32,551 nucleotides of DNA. It comes from Methylobacterium sp. Leaf104. Its GTDB lineage: Bacteria; Pseudomonadota; Alphaproteobacteria; Rhizobiales; Beijerinckiaceae. The notes beneath the pieces were generated by a model. That model was given only the letters and a program-made list of their open reading frames with translations, was not told where the DNA came from and searched no databases. The position numbers were made by a program, and so were the translations under genes. This document shows, in pieces, positions 7,612 to 15,400 of the stretch; positions within the stretch are counted from its first letter, which is position 1; every line of letters begins with the position of its first letter. The stretch lies in contig NZ_LMMZ01000014.1 in the NCBI RefSeq assembly GCF_001422885.1, forward strand, positions 1 to 32,551. The letters run 5' to 3'.

Positions 7612-8976
7612 ATGGCCGAGATCATGCCGCACCACCCTTTCCCGGGCCTCTACACAGACGATCTGGTGACAGAAGACCATGCCGCTCGCATTTTCGCCGA
7701 GCGACATACCGGCAAGCTCCTTTACTGCCATAGTTCCGGCACTTGGCACGAATGGACGGGCGCCGCGTGGGTACCAAACCGCGTTGGATTGGCATTTCAA
7801 TGGGCTCGCAAGATATGCCGGGAGCTGGGTGGGGGCCAAAAACCCGGAGCACGTGTAACTGCCGGCAAGACGTCCTCTGCTGCCGGAGTTGAACGCTTTT
7901 GCAAGTCAGACTCTGCATTCGCGGTCACAGCAGATGTTTGGGACTGCGATCCTTGGTTGCTGGGGACCCCGGGAGGCACCGTCGATCTGCGCAGCGGCAT
8001 CTTGCGGCGCGCCGATCCGGGTGATCGAATCACCAAGCTGACGGCCGTCGCTCCATCACGGACCACGAGTTGCCCATGTTGGCTTGCGTTCCTCGATCAA
8101 GCCACACGATCAGACGTTGGCCTGATCCGCTTCCTGCAGCAGTGGTGTGGGTACTCGCTGACCGGATCAACGCGTGAGCATGCCTTGGTGTTCGTCTATG
8201 GACCCGGCGGCAACGGTAAGAGCGTGTTTATCAACGTGCTGATGGGCATCTTGGCCGAGTACGCCAAGGTCGCAGCGATGGACACGTTCACCGCTTCGAA
8301 GGGAGATAAGCACCCCACTGACATGGCGATGCTTCGTGGTGCCCGCCTTGTCACGGCCTCCGAGACTGAAGAGGATCGTGCCTGGGCCGAGGCACGCATC
8401 AAGCAGCTTACCGGCGGCGACCCGGTCACGGCTCGCTTTATGCGGCAAGATTTTTTTACGTTTGTACCTAGCTTCAAGCTTACGATCGTAGGCAATCACC
8501 AGCCGATGCTGCGCAACGTCGATGATGCAGCCCGACGCCGCTTCAGCATGGTGCCCTTCGTCCACAAGCCCAAAGCACCGGATAAGGATCTTGAGGAGAA
8601 ACTCAGGAACGAGTGGCCGGCGATTCTCCGATGGATGATCGAGGGCTGTCTCGACTGGCAGATACACGGACTGGTGCGCCCAAAGAGCGTCATCGCCGCG
8701 ACGGAGACGTACTTCGCCGAGCAGGATCTCATGGGCCAGTGGCTGAATGAGGAGTGCGACGTACGGCTGGACGACCCGAATATGTGGTACCGAACAACGG
8801 ACCTTTTCGCGGCTTGGACCTCGTACGCCCGCACTGCCGGGGACGTGCCTGGAACGCTCAAGTCTTTCGGGCCAGCGATGCGACGACACGGTTTGCTGCC
8901 TCATCGCTCAAACACAGCACGCGGCTTCAAAGGCGTGAGGCTCAAGTACCAGCCCGAAACAAACGGTGACGGGTGA
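7612..8976 (+). CDS. P4-type phage/plasmid SF3 helicase (D5-like), without primase domain
   Basis: This 454-residue protein matches the C-terminal half of phage/plasmid primase-helicases. A D5_N-like region precedes the ATPase (DCDPWLLGTPGGTVDLRSG, then LIRFLQQWCGYSLTG). The SF3 helicase core has Walker A GPGGNGKS (residues 197-204), a Walker B-like LVTASETEE, the ARFMRQDFFTF segment and a sensor IVGNHQP. A DNA-binding wing follows at the C-terminus. It would unwind the island's origin. Full P4-family proteins are usually about 700 residues or more and carry a primase or prim-pol domain; none is seen here or in the preceding gene, so priming would have to come from elsewhere. It is coupled to the upstream helix-turn-helix gene, and its stop lies within a long inverted repeat. 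Confidence 0.9.
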   Translation: MAEIMPHHPFPGLYTDDLVTEDHAARIFAERHTGKLLYCHSSGTWHEWTGAAWVPNRVGLAFQWARKICRELGGGQKPGARVTAGKTSSAAGVERFCKSDSAFAVTADVWDCDPWLLGTPGGTVDLRSGILRRADPGDRITKLTAVAPSRTTSCPCWLAFLDQATRSDVGLIRFLQQWCGYSLTGSTREHALVFVYGPGGNGKSVFINVLMGILAEYAKVAAMDTFTASKGDKHPTDMAMLRGARLVTASETEEDRAWAEARIKQLTGGDPVTARFMRQDFFTFVPSFKLTIVGNHQPMLRNVDDAARRRFSMVPFVHKPKAPDKDLEEKLRNEWPAILRWMIEGCLDWQIHGLVRPKSVIAATETYFAEQDLMGQWLNEECDVRLDDPNMWYRTTDLFAAWTSYARTAGDVPGTLKSFGPAMRRHGLLPHRSNTARGFKGVRLKYQPETNGDG

Positions 8977-9076
8977 CGCTTTGTGACGCCAAATCTCTAT
9001 TACAGGCTTTATACACGTACGCGCGCGCATACACAGTGAAATGGGATTGTGACGTCACCAAGCGTCACCCGTCACC
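8965..9076. repeat. 27-bp inverted repeat with GTGACG iterons (possible island origin)
   Basis: The left arm (8965-8991) and right arm (9050-9076) match in inverted orientation at 25 of 27 positions; the outer 17 bp are identical. Each arm holds three GTGACG units (left at 8966, 8973 and 8983; right as CGTCAC at 9053, 9063 and 9070). An extra GTGACG at 9049 makes the palindrome GTGACGTCAC. The 58-bp spacer includes an AT-rich part and alternating GCGCGCGC. It overlaps the stop of the SF3 helicase gene. Iteron-like repeats beside a P4-type helicase suggest a replication origin or control site; a very strong terminator hairpin is the alternative. Confidence 0.7.
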
Positions 9077-9190
9077 TTTGAAGCCAGTCTGCTGAGTTCG
9101 CTTATCGCTGAAGGCTGCCGGCAGAAACAGGCTGCCTGCCTTCTCTGCCGGCTTTCCCTACTTTGCACCTCGCCTGCTCAAGGAACATTT

Positions 9191-9661
9191 ATGTTTATCA
9201 GCACGCCAAATGGCATCCTCAACACCAGCCATGTTCGTTTCATCAGAGAGAATGCGGGCGAGCAATCATGTACCGCAACGATGTCCGACGGATCAGAGAA
9301 AACGATTGACGTTGGCATTAGGTCGTTCGGTAAGCTGTGCGGTACGATCACCGAAGCACCAAAGGGATTTCTGCTGAATAGGCCAATCTTGCCGCTTGGC
9401 TTTGCTGTGCCTGATGGGCGGAGTGTCACTTCGGAAACGATCATCGCCTTCCGCCATCGTGGAGGTGGGCTGACTCCAGTTCCTATCACCGCGGCGGGAG
9501 AGCTGCAGCCCATTCTGGGCGATCTCTATGTAGTCCAGGAGCCAAGCGGACGGTGCATCGGTCCGACTGGCTCGTTCGACAGCATCCAGAAATTTCTTGA
9601 AGACTGCCTAAAGTGTGCGCAGCCGAACTACAGCGACTCAGAAGATGACGAGGTCATCTAA
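9191..9661 (+). CDS. Hypothetical island protein (156 aa)
   Basis: No family is recognised. The protein opens MFISTPNGILNTSHVRFI and has several predicted beta strands, including an ATMSDGSEKTIDVG turn. It carries scattered Cys residues and ends in an acidic tail (SDSEDDEVI). The start is supported by AAGGAAC seven bases before the ATG. It follows the iteron-like inverted repeat and precedes the DUF5681 gene in the same direction. It has no membrane segment or signal peptide. It may be a real island gene, but only its length, ribosome site and position support that. Confidence 0.6.
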   Translation: MFISTPNGILNTSHVRFIRENAGEQSCTATMSDGSEKTIDVGIRSFGKLCGTITEAPKGFLLNRPILPLGFAVPDGRSVTSETIIAFRHRGGGLTPVPITAAGELQPILGDLYVVQEPSGRCIGPTGSFDSIQKFLEDCLKCAQPNYSDSEDDEVI

Positions 9662-9734
9662 AATCACTGGAAGTGGGCAGACGCTCATCTCGAACGGGGT
9701 TGAGTTAGCGTCGGGCAAAGCGCACTATTTAAAC

Positions 9735-9749
9735 ACTGTTCAAAACAGT
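9735..9749. promoter_or_regulatory. 15-bp palindrome before the DUF5681 gene
   Basis: ACTGTT (9735-9740), spacer CAA, AACAGT (9744-9749) form a perfect dyad in an AT-rich stretch about 35 bp before the start at 9785. The size and position fit an operator for a small island repressor, for example the helix-turn-helix protein at 7392. The binding partner is inferred. Confidence 0.4.
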
Positions 9750-9784
9750 ACGTCGCTTTCGTAGCGGGATCGTAGGACCGAGCC

Positions 9785-10207
9785 ATGACCAGCAGGAAGC
9801 CGGGTTTTCAGCCTGGACAGAGCGGCAACCCAGCCGGGCGCCCGAAGGGGGCACGCAGCCGCGCTACGTTAGCCCTGGAAGCCATCTTCGAAGGCGAGGC
9901 AGAGGCAATCACTCGCAAGGTGATCGAACTGGCTCTTGAAGGCGATACGCAAGCCCTGCGCATGTGCCTGGACCGGCTTGCGCCAGCTCGGAAGGATCGG
10001 CCCGTCATCCTCGATTTGCCCGAGATAGAAACGGCCTCCGACCTTCCACGCGCCACCAGCGCCCTCTTGCAGGCTGTTGCCGCGGGAGACATCACGCCAT
10101 CCGAAGCGTCCGACCTCGGCAGGGCTATTGATGCTCACGTACGCGCCGTTGAGGCCGCGGACCTTCATCAGCGCTTGCTAAGGCTCGAGGAGCGCGGGCT
10201 GCGATGA
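9785..10207 (+). CDS. DUF5681-domain protein
   Basis: The N-terminus has the DUF5681 signature: FQPGQSGNPAGRPKGARSRAT. These short proteins occur in alphaproteobacterial phages and islands and are often found near packaging or replication genes, but their function is not established. The rest of the 140-residue protein is helical, with LALEGDTQALRMCLDRLAPARKDRP and a charged C-terminus (RLLRLEERGLR). It overlaps the next gene by four bases (ATGA), so the two are probably translationally coupled. A palindrome lies just upstream. The ATG at 9785 places the family signature at the very N-terminus, as usual. Confidence 0.85.
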   Translation: MTSRKPGFQPGQSGNPAGRPKGARSRATLALEAIFEGEAEAITRKVIELALEGDTQALRMCLDRLAPARKDRPVILDLPEIETASDLPRATSALLQAVAAGDITPSEASDLGRAIDAHVRAVEAADLHQRLLRLEERGLR

Positions 10208-10491
10208 GGAACGTCACCGCAGACCGCCGCCTTCGGCGTTTGGAGTCAGACCATACCATCCGCGGCGACGTCGAGCGGGCTACAGATGCTCAGCTCTACG
10301 CGCTTATTCGCGACGGCTACCGTGAGTTAGTCTCCCAGCACGGCAGCCTGGCCAAGGCAGCAGAGATGCTTCGGCAGACAGGAGATGCCGGTGACGCGGC
10401 CCTCGCCGTCGTCATTGAGGAGGACTCGACAGCTCCTCATGCGTTGCACTTCCGTGGCCCGCGAGCGCAAGGCCGAGCTACGTACCTTTGA
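10204..10491 (+). CDS. Hypothetical protein coupled to the DUF5681 gene (95 aa)
   Basis: The start ATG overlaps the stop of the DUF5681 gene (ATGA), a strong sign of coupling. The protein is charged, beginning MRNVTADRRLRRLESDHTIRGDVERATDAQLYALIRDGY, followed by a helix containing HGSLAKAAEMLRQTGD. The RRLxxLE opening is common in small alphaproteobacterial phage and island proteins next to DUF5681. No signal peptide or membrane segment. It is the last clear gene of the island-like block; function unknown. Confidence 0.75.
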   Translation: MRNVTADRRLRRLESDHTIRGDVERATDAQLYALIRDGYRELVSQHGSLAKAAEMLRQTGDAGDAALAVVIEEDSTAPHALHFRGPRAQGRATYL

Positions 10492-10838
10492 ACGATCGAT
10501 AAGACATATCTAAAGTAGCTCAACCGCAGCCTATTTGGGTTCCAGTTTGCGCCAGAAGCGGACGAGCCGCTCCCGACCCAACCACGCCGTAGAAGTTGGT
10601 CGATAGCAAACCCAAAAGCAGCCATCCATCCGGCGGCTGGAGGCGTCCGAGCGCTTGGCTGACTGCGCCATAGACGCAGCGATCCACTCTCGTCGCGTGG
10701 CCAGACGTAGTTAGATGCTCATCGAGAAGGTTGCTCAGTCGTTCCAAGCGAACAGAGCTGTCGTTCTTGCCCGGCAACGGGAACACCTCCATCACGAGGG
10801 CCTTCGCTTTTCCTCCGACCACCCCGAGCCAGCGCCCG
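10492..10838. other. Intergenic stretch with a diverged repeat and minus-strand coding-like sequence
   Basis: No confident gene. Positions 10567-10603 match an element at 29554-29589 and partly at 15190-15213. On the minus strand an open frame from about 10850 to 10520 reads like protein (VMEVFPLPGKN, RLERLSNLLDEHL) but resembles no family I know. It could be a gene relic or the right-hand junction of the island. Confidence 0.4.
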
Positions 10839-12275
10839 ATGCCGAACTTAATGGAGTCCAGCCTGCGTGCCGCCGCCGAAGGCCTTGTCGCGCTGGTGGC
10901 GGCCTGCAATCGATTGCGCCTTCCGAGGAGGCAGCACCCCTTTGTAGTCGGTGTCCACGCGCCGATGCGCGAGGAGTTGACCCTGCGGGATTTGCCCGTG
11001 ACCGGGACGATCCCGGTGGGGCTCGAGGGCCGCTACCTCAAGATGGGCGCCAACCCCGCCCGCCCGACGACGCGCGGCCACGATTGGTTCCTGGGCGACG
11101 GCATGGTGCACGGTCTCTGCATCGAGGACGGAAAGGCCCTGTGGTACCGTAACCGTTGGATCGGCTCGCATGCAGTTTCCGCAGCGCTCGGCCGCCCCGC
11201 TGCCCCGGGGCCGCGCCGCGGCGACGACACCGTCAACACCAATGTCGTCGCGATCGGCGGCCGCGCTTTTGCCGTGGTCGAAGCTGGCAGCTTTCCCGTC
11301 TTTTTATCCGAGGACTTGGAGACGCAGCGCTACGATACGTTCGACGGCACCCTCGCCGGTTCCTTCACGGGGCACCCGCATCGCGATCCGGCGACCGGTG
11401 AAACACATGCCATCGCCTATGACGGCCGCGTCTGGGATAGCGTGCGCCACGTCGTCATCTCGCCCCTGGGCCAGGTCGTGCGTGACGTAGCAATCCCAGT
11501 CGAACACGGCCCTTGCATCCACGATTGCGCGATCACAACCCGCTTCGTCGTCGTGCTAGACCTGCCCGTCACCTTCTCGATGCGGGCAGTGCTGGCAGGA
11601 CACCGCTTCCCGTTCCGCTGGAACCCGGCCCACCGCGCCCGCGTCGGCCTGCTCCCGCGGCATGGCACGGCCGCCGACATCATCTGGTGCGCGGTCGAGC
11701 CGTGCTTTGTCTTCCACGTTGCCAATGCCTACGAAGACGCTGATGGGCGGGTGATCCTCGACGTCATCACCTACGAGAGGGTGTTCGCCTCGGCAGGTGG
11801 CGGCCTCGATGCACCGGGCCGGCTGGAGCGCTGGACAGCCGACGCCACGACGGGGCGGGTCGACCGCCGGGTGATCGATTCCGCGGCGCAGGAGTTCCCC
11901 CGGATCGACGAGCGTCGCTTCGGGCAGCCCCACCGATACGTCTATACGGGCTCGGTCCCCGCCGACGGCAACACGCAGCTCTTGGGCGCGACGCAACTCT
12001 ATAAGCACGATCTGGAGACACGGGAGCGGCGCGTTCACGAGTTCGGCCCCGACCGCGTACCAGGCGAGTTCGTGTTCGTGCCGGCGAGGCCCGAGGCTGA
12101 AGAAGACGAGGGCTGGCTCGTCGGGCTCGTCGTCGACACGGTGAGTGATACGACCGACTTCGTCATCCTCAACGCGCGCGCATTCGAGGCGCCGCCCGTC
12201 GCCGCGGTGCACCTGGGGCATCGGATCCCGCCAGGCTTTCATGGGAACTGGTTTCCAAAGTCGTGGGCCGAGTGA
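10839..12275 (+). CDS. Carotenoid oxygenase (RPE65/CCD family)
   Basis: This 478-residue non-haem iron dioxygenase cleaves a C=C bond in carotenoids, apocarotenoids or related stilbene-like substrates. The four Fe-binding His are visible at conserved places: H179 or H181 (GHPHRDP), H228 (CIHDCAITT), H293 (FHVANAYED) and H468 (GFHGNWFP), close to the 183/238/304/484 spacing of cyanobacterial apocarotenoid oxygenase. Other family signatures are LEGRYLKMGANP, DWFLGDGMVHG and RNRWIGSHA. The ATG at 10839 (or 10851) gives the family's usual N-terminal helix and HPFVVGVHAPM lead-in; the frame is open further upstream but without family resemblance. No partner operon gene is visible. Exact substrate cannot be told. 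Confidence 0.9.
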   Translation: MPNLMESSLRAAAEGLVALVAACNRLRLPRRQHPFVVGVHAPMREELTLRDLPVTGTIPVGLEGRYLKMGANPARPTTRGHDWFLGDGMVHGLCIEDGKALWYRNRWIGSHAVSAALGRPAAPGPRRGDDTVNTNVVAIGGRAFAVVEAGSFPVFLSEDLETQRYDTFDGTLAGSFTGHPHRDPATGETHAIAYDGRVWDSVRHVVISPLGQVVRDVAIPVEHGPCIHDCAITTRFVVVLDLPVTFSMRAVLAGHRFPFRWNPAHRARVGLLPRHGTAADIIWCAVEPCFVFHVANAYEDADGRVILDVITYERVFASAGGGLDAPGRLERWTADATTGRVDRRVIDSAAQEFPRIDERRFGQPHRYVYTGSVPADGNTQLLGATQLYKHDLETRERRVHEFGPDRVPGEFVFVPARPEAEEDEGWLVGLVVDTVSDTTDFVILNARAFEAPPVAAVHLGHRIPPGFHGNWFPKSWAE

Positions 12276-12364
12276 CCGTCTCTGGATGCTTCGGCAGTTG
12301 ATCCGCTTTCCTATGTAATATCTCATGGGGCGCAGGATTGTCCCGTAATGCCCGGGAAGCCGAA

Positions 12365-12670
12365 ATGCCCGTTGCGAGCGACCCGAAGCCTGCCGTCATC
12401 CAGGATCACGGAGGAAAGCCGTTCCTCCCCGGCTTCGTGCCCGGACCGCTGGGACCGACAGGTCTCGCTGCCATCGATGCCTACCAGCGGGTAGAAAACG
12501 ACCTCTCGGTCGGCCAGATCTACCTGCTCGACAACCCGCTGCTGCGGGAGCCCCTGTCCCTGGGACCAGTTAAGCCGCACCTACTTGGCCATTGAGGCAG
12601 TACGCCCGGCCTCAATTCCATCTATGCGCACCTCAGGCGCGCCCTTCGATTGCAGATTATACGAGGGTGA
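12365..12670 (+). pseudogene. Phosphoketolase N-terminal remnant (nonsense and truncated)
   Basis: The translated stub has the N-terminal signature of xylulose-5-P/fructose-6-P phosphoketolase: [42 protein letters not shown], matching the family's [15 protein letters not shown]...LLGHWGTTPGLNFIYAHL. The codon after LLGH is TGA (12593-12595) where the family has Trp (TGG). In the same frame homology resumes after it as GSTPGLNSIYAHLRR and then stops near 12640. About 90 of roughly 800 residues remain; thiamine-diphosphate and catalytic regions are absent. The 3' end runs into the opposing BLUF gene. It is a relic of a pathway that would yield acetyl-phosphate from sugar phosphates. Confidence 0.88.
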
Positions 12671-13079
12671 GCTTAGGTGGCTGGACGGGCTCGGCCGCAA
12701 GCCGTTGAAAAATTCCAAGTACGGACTCGGGTGACGCCTGCGTTGCCGCCCCCTTGGCTACGTCATCCTGGGACCACATCCAGGTGCGTGCAGGGTCGCT
12801 CCGCATGGACCAGGCGGGAAACAGTCGCTCGGTCGCATCCGCATAGACGAGTCGCGTGATCTCCAGGTGCCGTTCGTCCTGGACGATCCGCGCATAGGTC
12901 GCATCGAGAGCGTCTGCGTTGCCCTCCAAGAGCTGGAGATAGATGTCGCCACGACAAACCAGAGCGCCGGTCAGACCGTCCCGCGTGTTGCAGCGCCGCG
13001 ATTGGGTGAGGATGCCATCCAGGGTGGATTGATCGAATCCGAACGGACGGGACGCATAGACGAGCTGCACGAGCTTCAT
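12657..13079 (-). CDS. BLUF-domain blue-light sensor protein (short)
   Basis: This 140-residue protein is one BLUF domain plus a short tail, binding FAD to sense blue light. Key residues are present: Y8 (QLVYASR), N31 (CNTRDGLTG), Q49 (DIYLQLLEG) and W90/M92 (FPAWSM), equivalent to AppA Y21, N45, Q63 and W104/M106. It has no fused output domain, so it must act on a partner. Its gene starts 40 nt after the stop of the B12/SCHIC-type gene on the same strand, which makes that protein the obvious partner. The ATG at 13079 is chosen because the BLUF fold begins at once (MKLVQLVYAS); upstream in-frame sequence overlaps the previous gene in another frame. Confidence 0.92.
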   Translation of the reverse strand: MKLVQLVYASRPFGFDQSTLDGILTQSRRCNTRDGLTGALVCRGDIYLQLLEGNADALDATYARIVQDERHLEITRLVYADATERLFPAWSMRSDPARTWMWSQDDVAKGAATQASPESVLGIFQRLAAEPVQPPKLTLV

Positions 13080-13119
13080 TTGGCTAGCCTCCGATCGCGT
13101 TACCTTCGAAACCTTGGGG

Positions 13120-14034
13120 TCACCCGCAGGAGGCGGTTTGGGTGTCAGCCCGCCGCCTTTCTTCGAGGCCGATCTCGAGAAGCCGCTGCGCCAGCAGGAC
13201 AGCCGTAGGCGCGTCGACGGCGGAGGCATCCGCGCCGACCCGCTCGACGAGTTCGGGCTTATCGAGGAAGACAGGCCCCCCCACCATGATACCGACCGAA
13301 CGGTTCCGGGAGACGTCGCGGATCGACTGGATCGAGGCCGTGAGCCCTTCGATGCGGGTCTCGCAGCTCAGCGTGAGTCCGACGACATCGAACGACGTCG
13401 ATCTCACGAGGCTTGCGATCTGCCCCGGGCTGGACGCCAGGCCACTCGTGACCTGCCATCCTGCGACCTGCAGGAACTGCTCCACGACGGCCACGCCAAA
13501 CGTATGCAGCTCGCCCGGTGCCCCCATCAGGAGGGCCGCCCGGGCCTCGTCGTGAGCGGAGAGCTTCGTTTCGGATCGGTATTGCGAGAGGAGCAGCTGG
13601 AGGCGGGCAACGCCCACGGTCACCTCGATGAAGTCGCAGAGGTCCTCGTCCCATAGGCGTCCGAGCAAGGAGGCGGCCGGTGCAAGGAGTTCGAGGAACA
13701 TGCTCTCGGTCGAATGGCCTTTGGCCAGGTGATCCCTGACGGCGTCCGAAGCGGCCGAGAGATCCGAACCGAGGAGGAGCTGCGTGAAGGCTTCGATCTG
13801 TTGCGCGTCAGGTTTGGCGAGCGGAGCGCTCGCCGCGGGCGCAAGCTGCGGGTGAAGCAGCTTCAAACGCGGGATGATGTCTGTTTCGACGATGCGGCTG
13901 AGAGCTAGGGCGCGCTGGCGGCTGTCCTCGGCCGTGCGTTTGCGCGCATAGGCAAGCCGAACCTCCGAGACCCAGCCGGCGGGTCGCGCCGACGGATCAG
14001 TCCACGCAGTGGTGGACAAAGCGAGGTTTGACAT
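13120..14034 (-). CDS. B12-binding/SCHIC-type regulator (PpaA/AerR-like)
   Basis: This 304-residue protein has an N-terminal variable helix (about 20-60), a helical cap (about 80-155, with LLGRLWDEDLCDFIEVTVGVARLQ split here as its core) and a Rossmann-like B12-binding domain (about 167-295). The DxHxxG motif is present as ELHTFG with H177, and VGLTLSCE and IMVGGPVF are typical. PpaA/AerR proteins and the C-terminal SCHIC domain of AppA bind cobalamin or haem and regulate the photosynthesis repressor PpsR/CrtJ. It is cytoplasmic. It lies directly before a BLUF gene, so the pair together resembles a split AppA. Whether this copy binds cobalamin or haem cannot be seen. Confidence 0.88.
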   Translation of the reverse strand: MSNLALSTTAWTDPSARPAGWVSEVRLAYARKRTAEDSRQRALALSRIVETDIIPRLKLLHPQLAPAASAPLAKPDAQQIEAFTQLLLGSDLSAASDAVRDHLAKGHSTESMFLELLAPAASLLGRLWDEDLCDFIEVTVGVARLQLLLSQYRSETKLSAHDEARAALLMGAPGELHTFGVAVVEQFLQVAGWQVTSGLASSPGQIASLVRSTSFDVVGLTLSCETRIEGLTASIQSIRDVSRNRSVGIMVGGPVFLDKPELVERVGADASAVDAPTAVLLAQRLLEIGLEERRRADTQTASCG

Positions 14035-14284
14035 GGTCCGCTCCCCCGAACGCTCTTCCTGTGCCGGGGCGATTGTCGGTCGATGGCCGTGCGCCTCTTG
14101 GACCCATCAGAGCGCCGCGCCGACGGAATGTAAAGGCGCTCGCGAAAAGTTCCCGGCTCAACGTGTGCTTTGGTCCGCTCGACAATCCAGAGGGGGTATT
14201 CTTGTATCCGCCCCGCGCGCGCTCATCGATCAGGACATCGACGCTGCAGGGATATGGCTGGAAAGTTGCCGAGCGCTGCCGCGA

Positions 14285-14761
14285 CTACAGGCGCCCGAGC
14301 GTATGGAGTGGACCCGTGTCGAGTTGCTGCAGGATGCGCGTCAGGGCCGCGATATTGTCCTTGTCGTCGGTGCTTTCGAGGGCGTCCTGCAAGACGACGC
14401 GGATGTCCTCGGCTTCGACCTTCTCCATGTCCCAGTTCGGATAGAGCCGCTCCCGCTCTTCCTCACTCTGGCTGAGCGTGACGAGATCGTGATGGCGGGG
14501 ATCACCCTGGAGGCTCGCGACAAGATCTTGCATCTGGGCCGCCGGCCCCTCGATCCATTGAAAGAAAATGCCACTGCCGAAGACCAAAACTCCGGTGATG
14601 CCGCGAGCGAGATTGTTCCGCTGGGCCGCCTCGACAATCCGGTCGACCTCCGCGTCATCGACGCCATCGGCGGCACGGCTGCAGTAGACGAAGTGATACA
14701 GAGCGGGCAGAGCGCCTTCGTCCAACTCAGCGCCACGGAGAAAGCCGTATTCGTCCAACAT
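14285..14761 (-). CDS. Second BLUF-domain blue-light sensor protein
   Basis: This 158-residue protein has one BLUF domain from about residue 20. Flavin-site residues are intact: Y26 (HFVYCSRAAD), N50 (RNNLARGITG), Q68 (GIFFQWIEG) and W110/M112 (YPNWDM). The GIFFQWIEG stretch is closer to AppA than the shorter BLUF protein is. The C-terminal approximately 35 residues form a helix, common in short BLUF proteins. The gene lies 250 bp before the SCHIC-type gene on the same strand; that gap is long enough for a separate promoter. The start ATG at 14761 is the first in frame for a compact domain; the SD is weak. Confidence 0.9.
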   Translation of the reverse strand: MLDEYGFLRGAELDEGALPALYHFVYCSRAADGVDDAEVDRIVEAAQRNNLARGITGVLVFGSGIFFQWIEGPAAQMQDLVASLQGDPRHHDLVTLSQSEEERERLYPNWDMEKVEAEDIRVVLQDALESTDDKDNIAALTRILQQLDTGPLHTLGRL

Positions 14762-15400
14762 GGGTGGACCCTCTCCAGGGATGCTGGACGAGCCGTTCTG
14801 CCCAGCATGAGGACGGCAGGATAGCGCATCTCACCGGATTTGAAACTGGACTTGGTTGCCCAGGTCTTTGCGCCGATATCGCGGGTTCTCCCGCGTGATG
14901 GGCCCGTCAGCGCGAACAGCCTCGGCCAATCCCGCCTTTCACGTACCCCTTGAAGGACTGTCTCGAACATGAGGCGCGAGCGCGTAGCGAGGTGACAGCA
15001 TCCGTTACCGAGTCTTGCTGCCCAGCTGGCAGGCTTCGAACTGAAGAGCGCTGTCTTCGGGTATCCATGGTTTCAACCCGGCACGCAATTAGCTAGCGCC
15101 GCAGCTGATTGCCGCTTCCACGGGGCTGCTCCACAAAAGCGAACTGGCAGGAAACCACCAACCCAGTCGTAGTGCGGACTGACCGAAGCCGACCCAAATC
15201 TGCCGTAGAAGTCGCTGCGCCACGATCCAAGAAGCGGTCGTTCGTCGGTTAACGGATCCAGAAGTCGCCCTCTGCAACGAGCAGTTTCTTGCCGCTGTCC
15301 ACTAAGCTCCCAAATCGCGACGTCCGCCTTTCCTAGCGGTCAAGGTTTGCAGGTCCCGCCCTACGACCCTTGGGATGGGTGGATGGCCACAGCCCGATGC
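14762..15400. other. Intergenic stretch with a diverged repeat, no confident gene
   Basis: It holds the promoter region for the second BLUF gene and the tail after the FAD monooxygenase gene. Positions 15158-15171 (CCAACCCAGTCGTA) recur exactly at 29565-29578, and 15190-15213 matches 10573-10596 at 20 of 24 positions. A minus-strand frame here (LLRQIWVGFGQSALRLGWW) looks like a conserved relic rather than a gene. A GCGGG-TTCT-CCCGC hairpin lies near 14880. Confidence 0.5.

Noticed and set aside
14035..14284. PpsR-type TGT-N12-ACA boxes before the SCHIC gene
   Set aside because: I looked for the motif in this gap and found no match with correct spacing.
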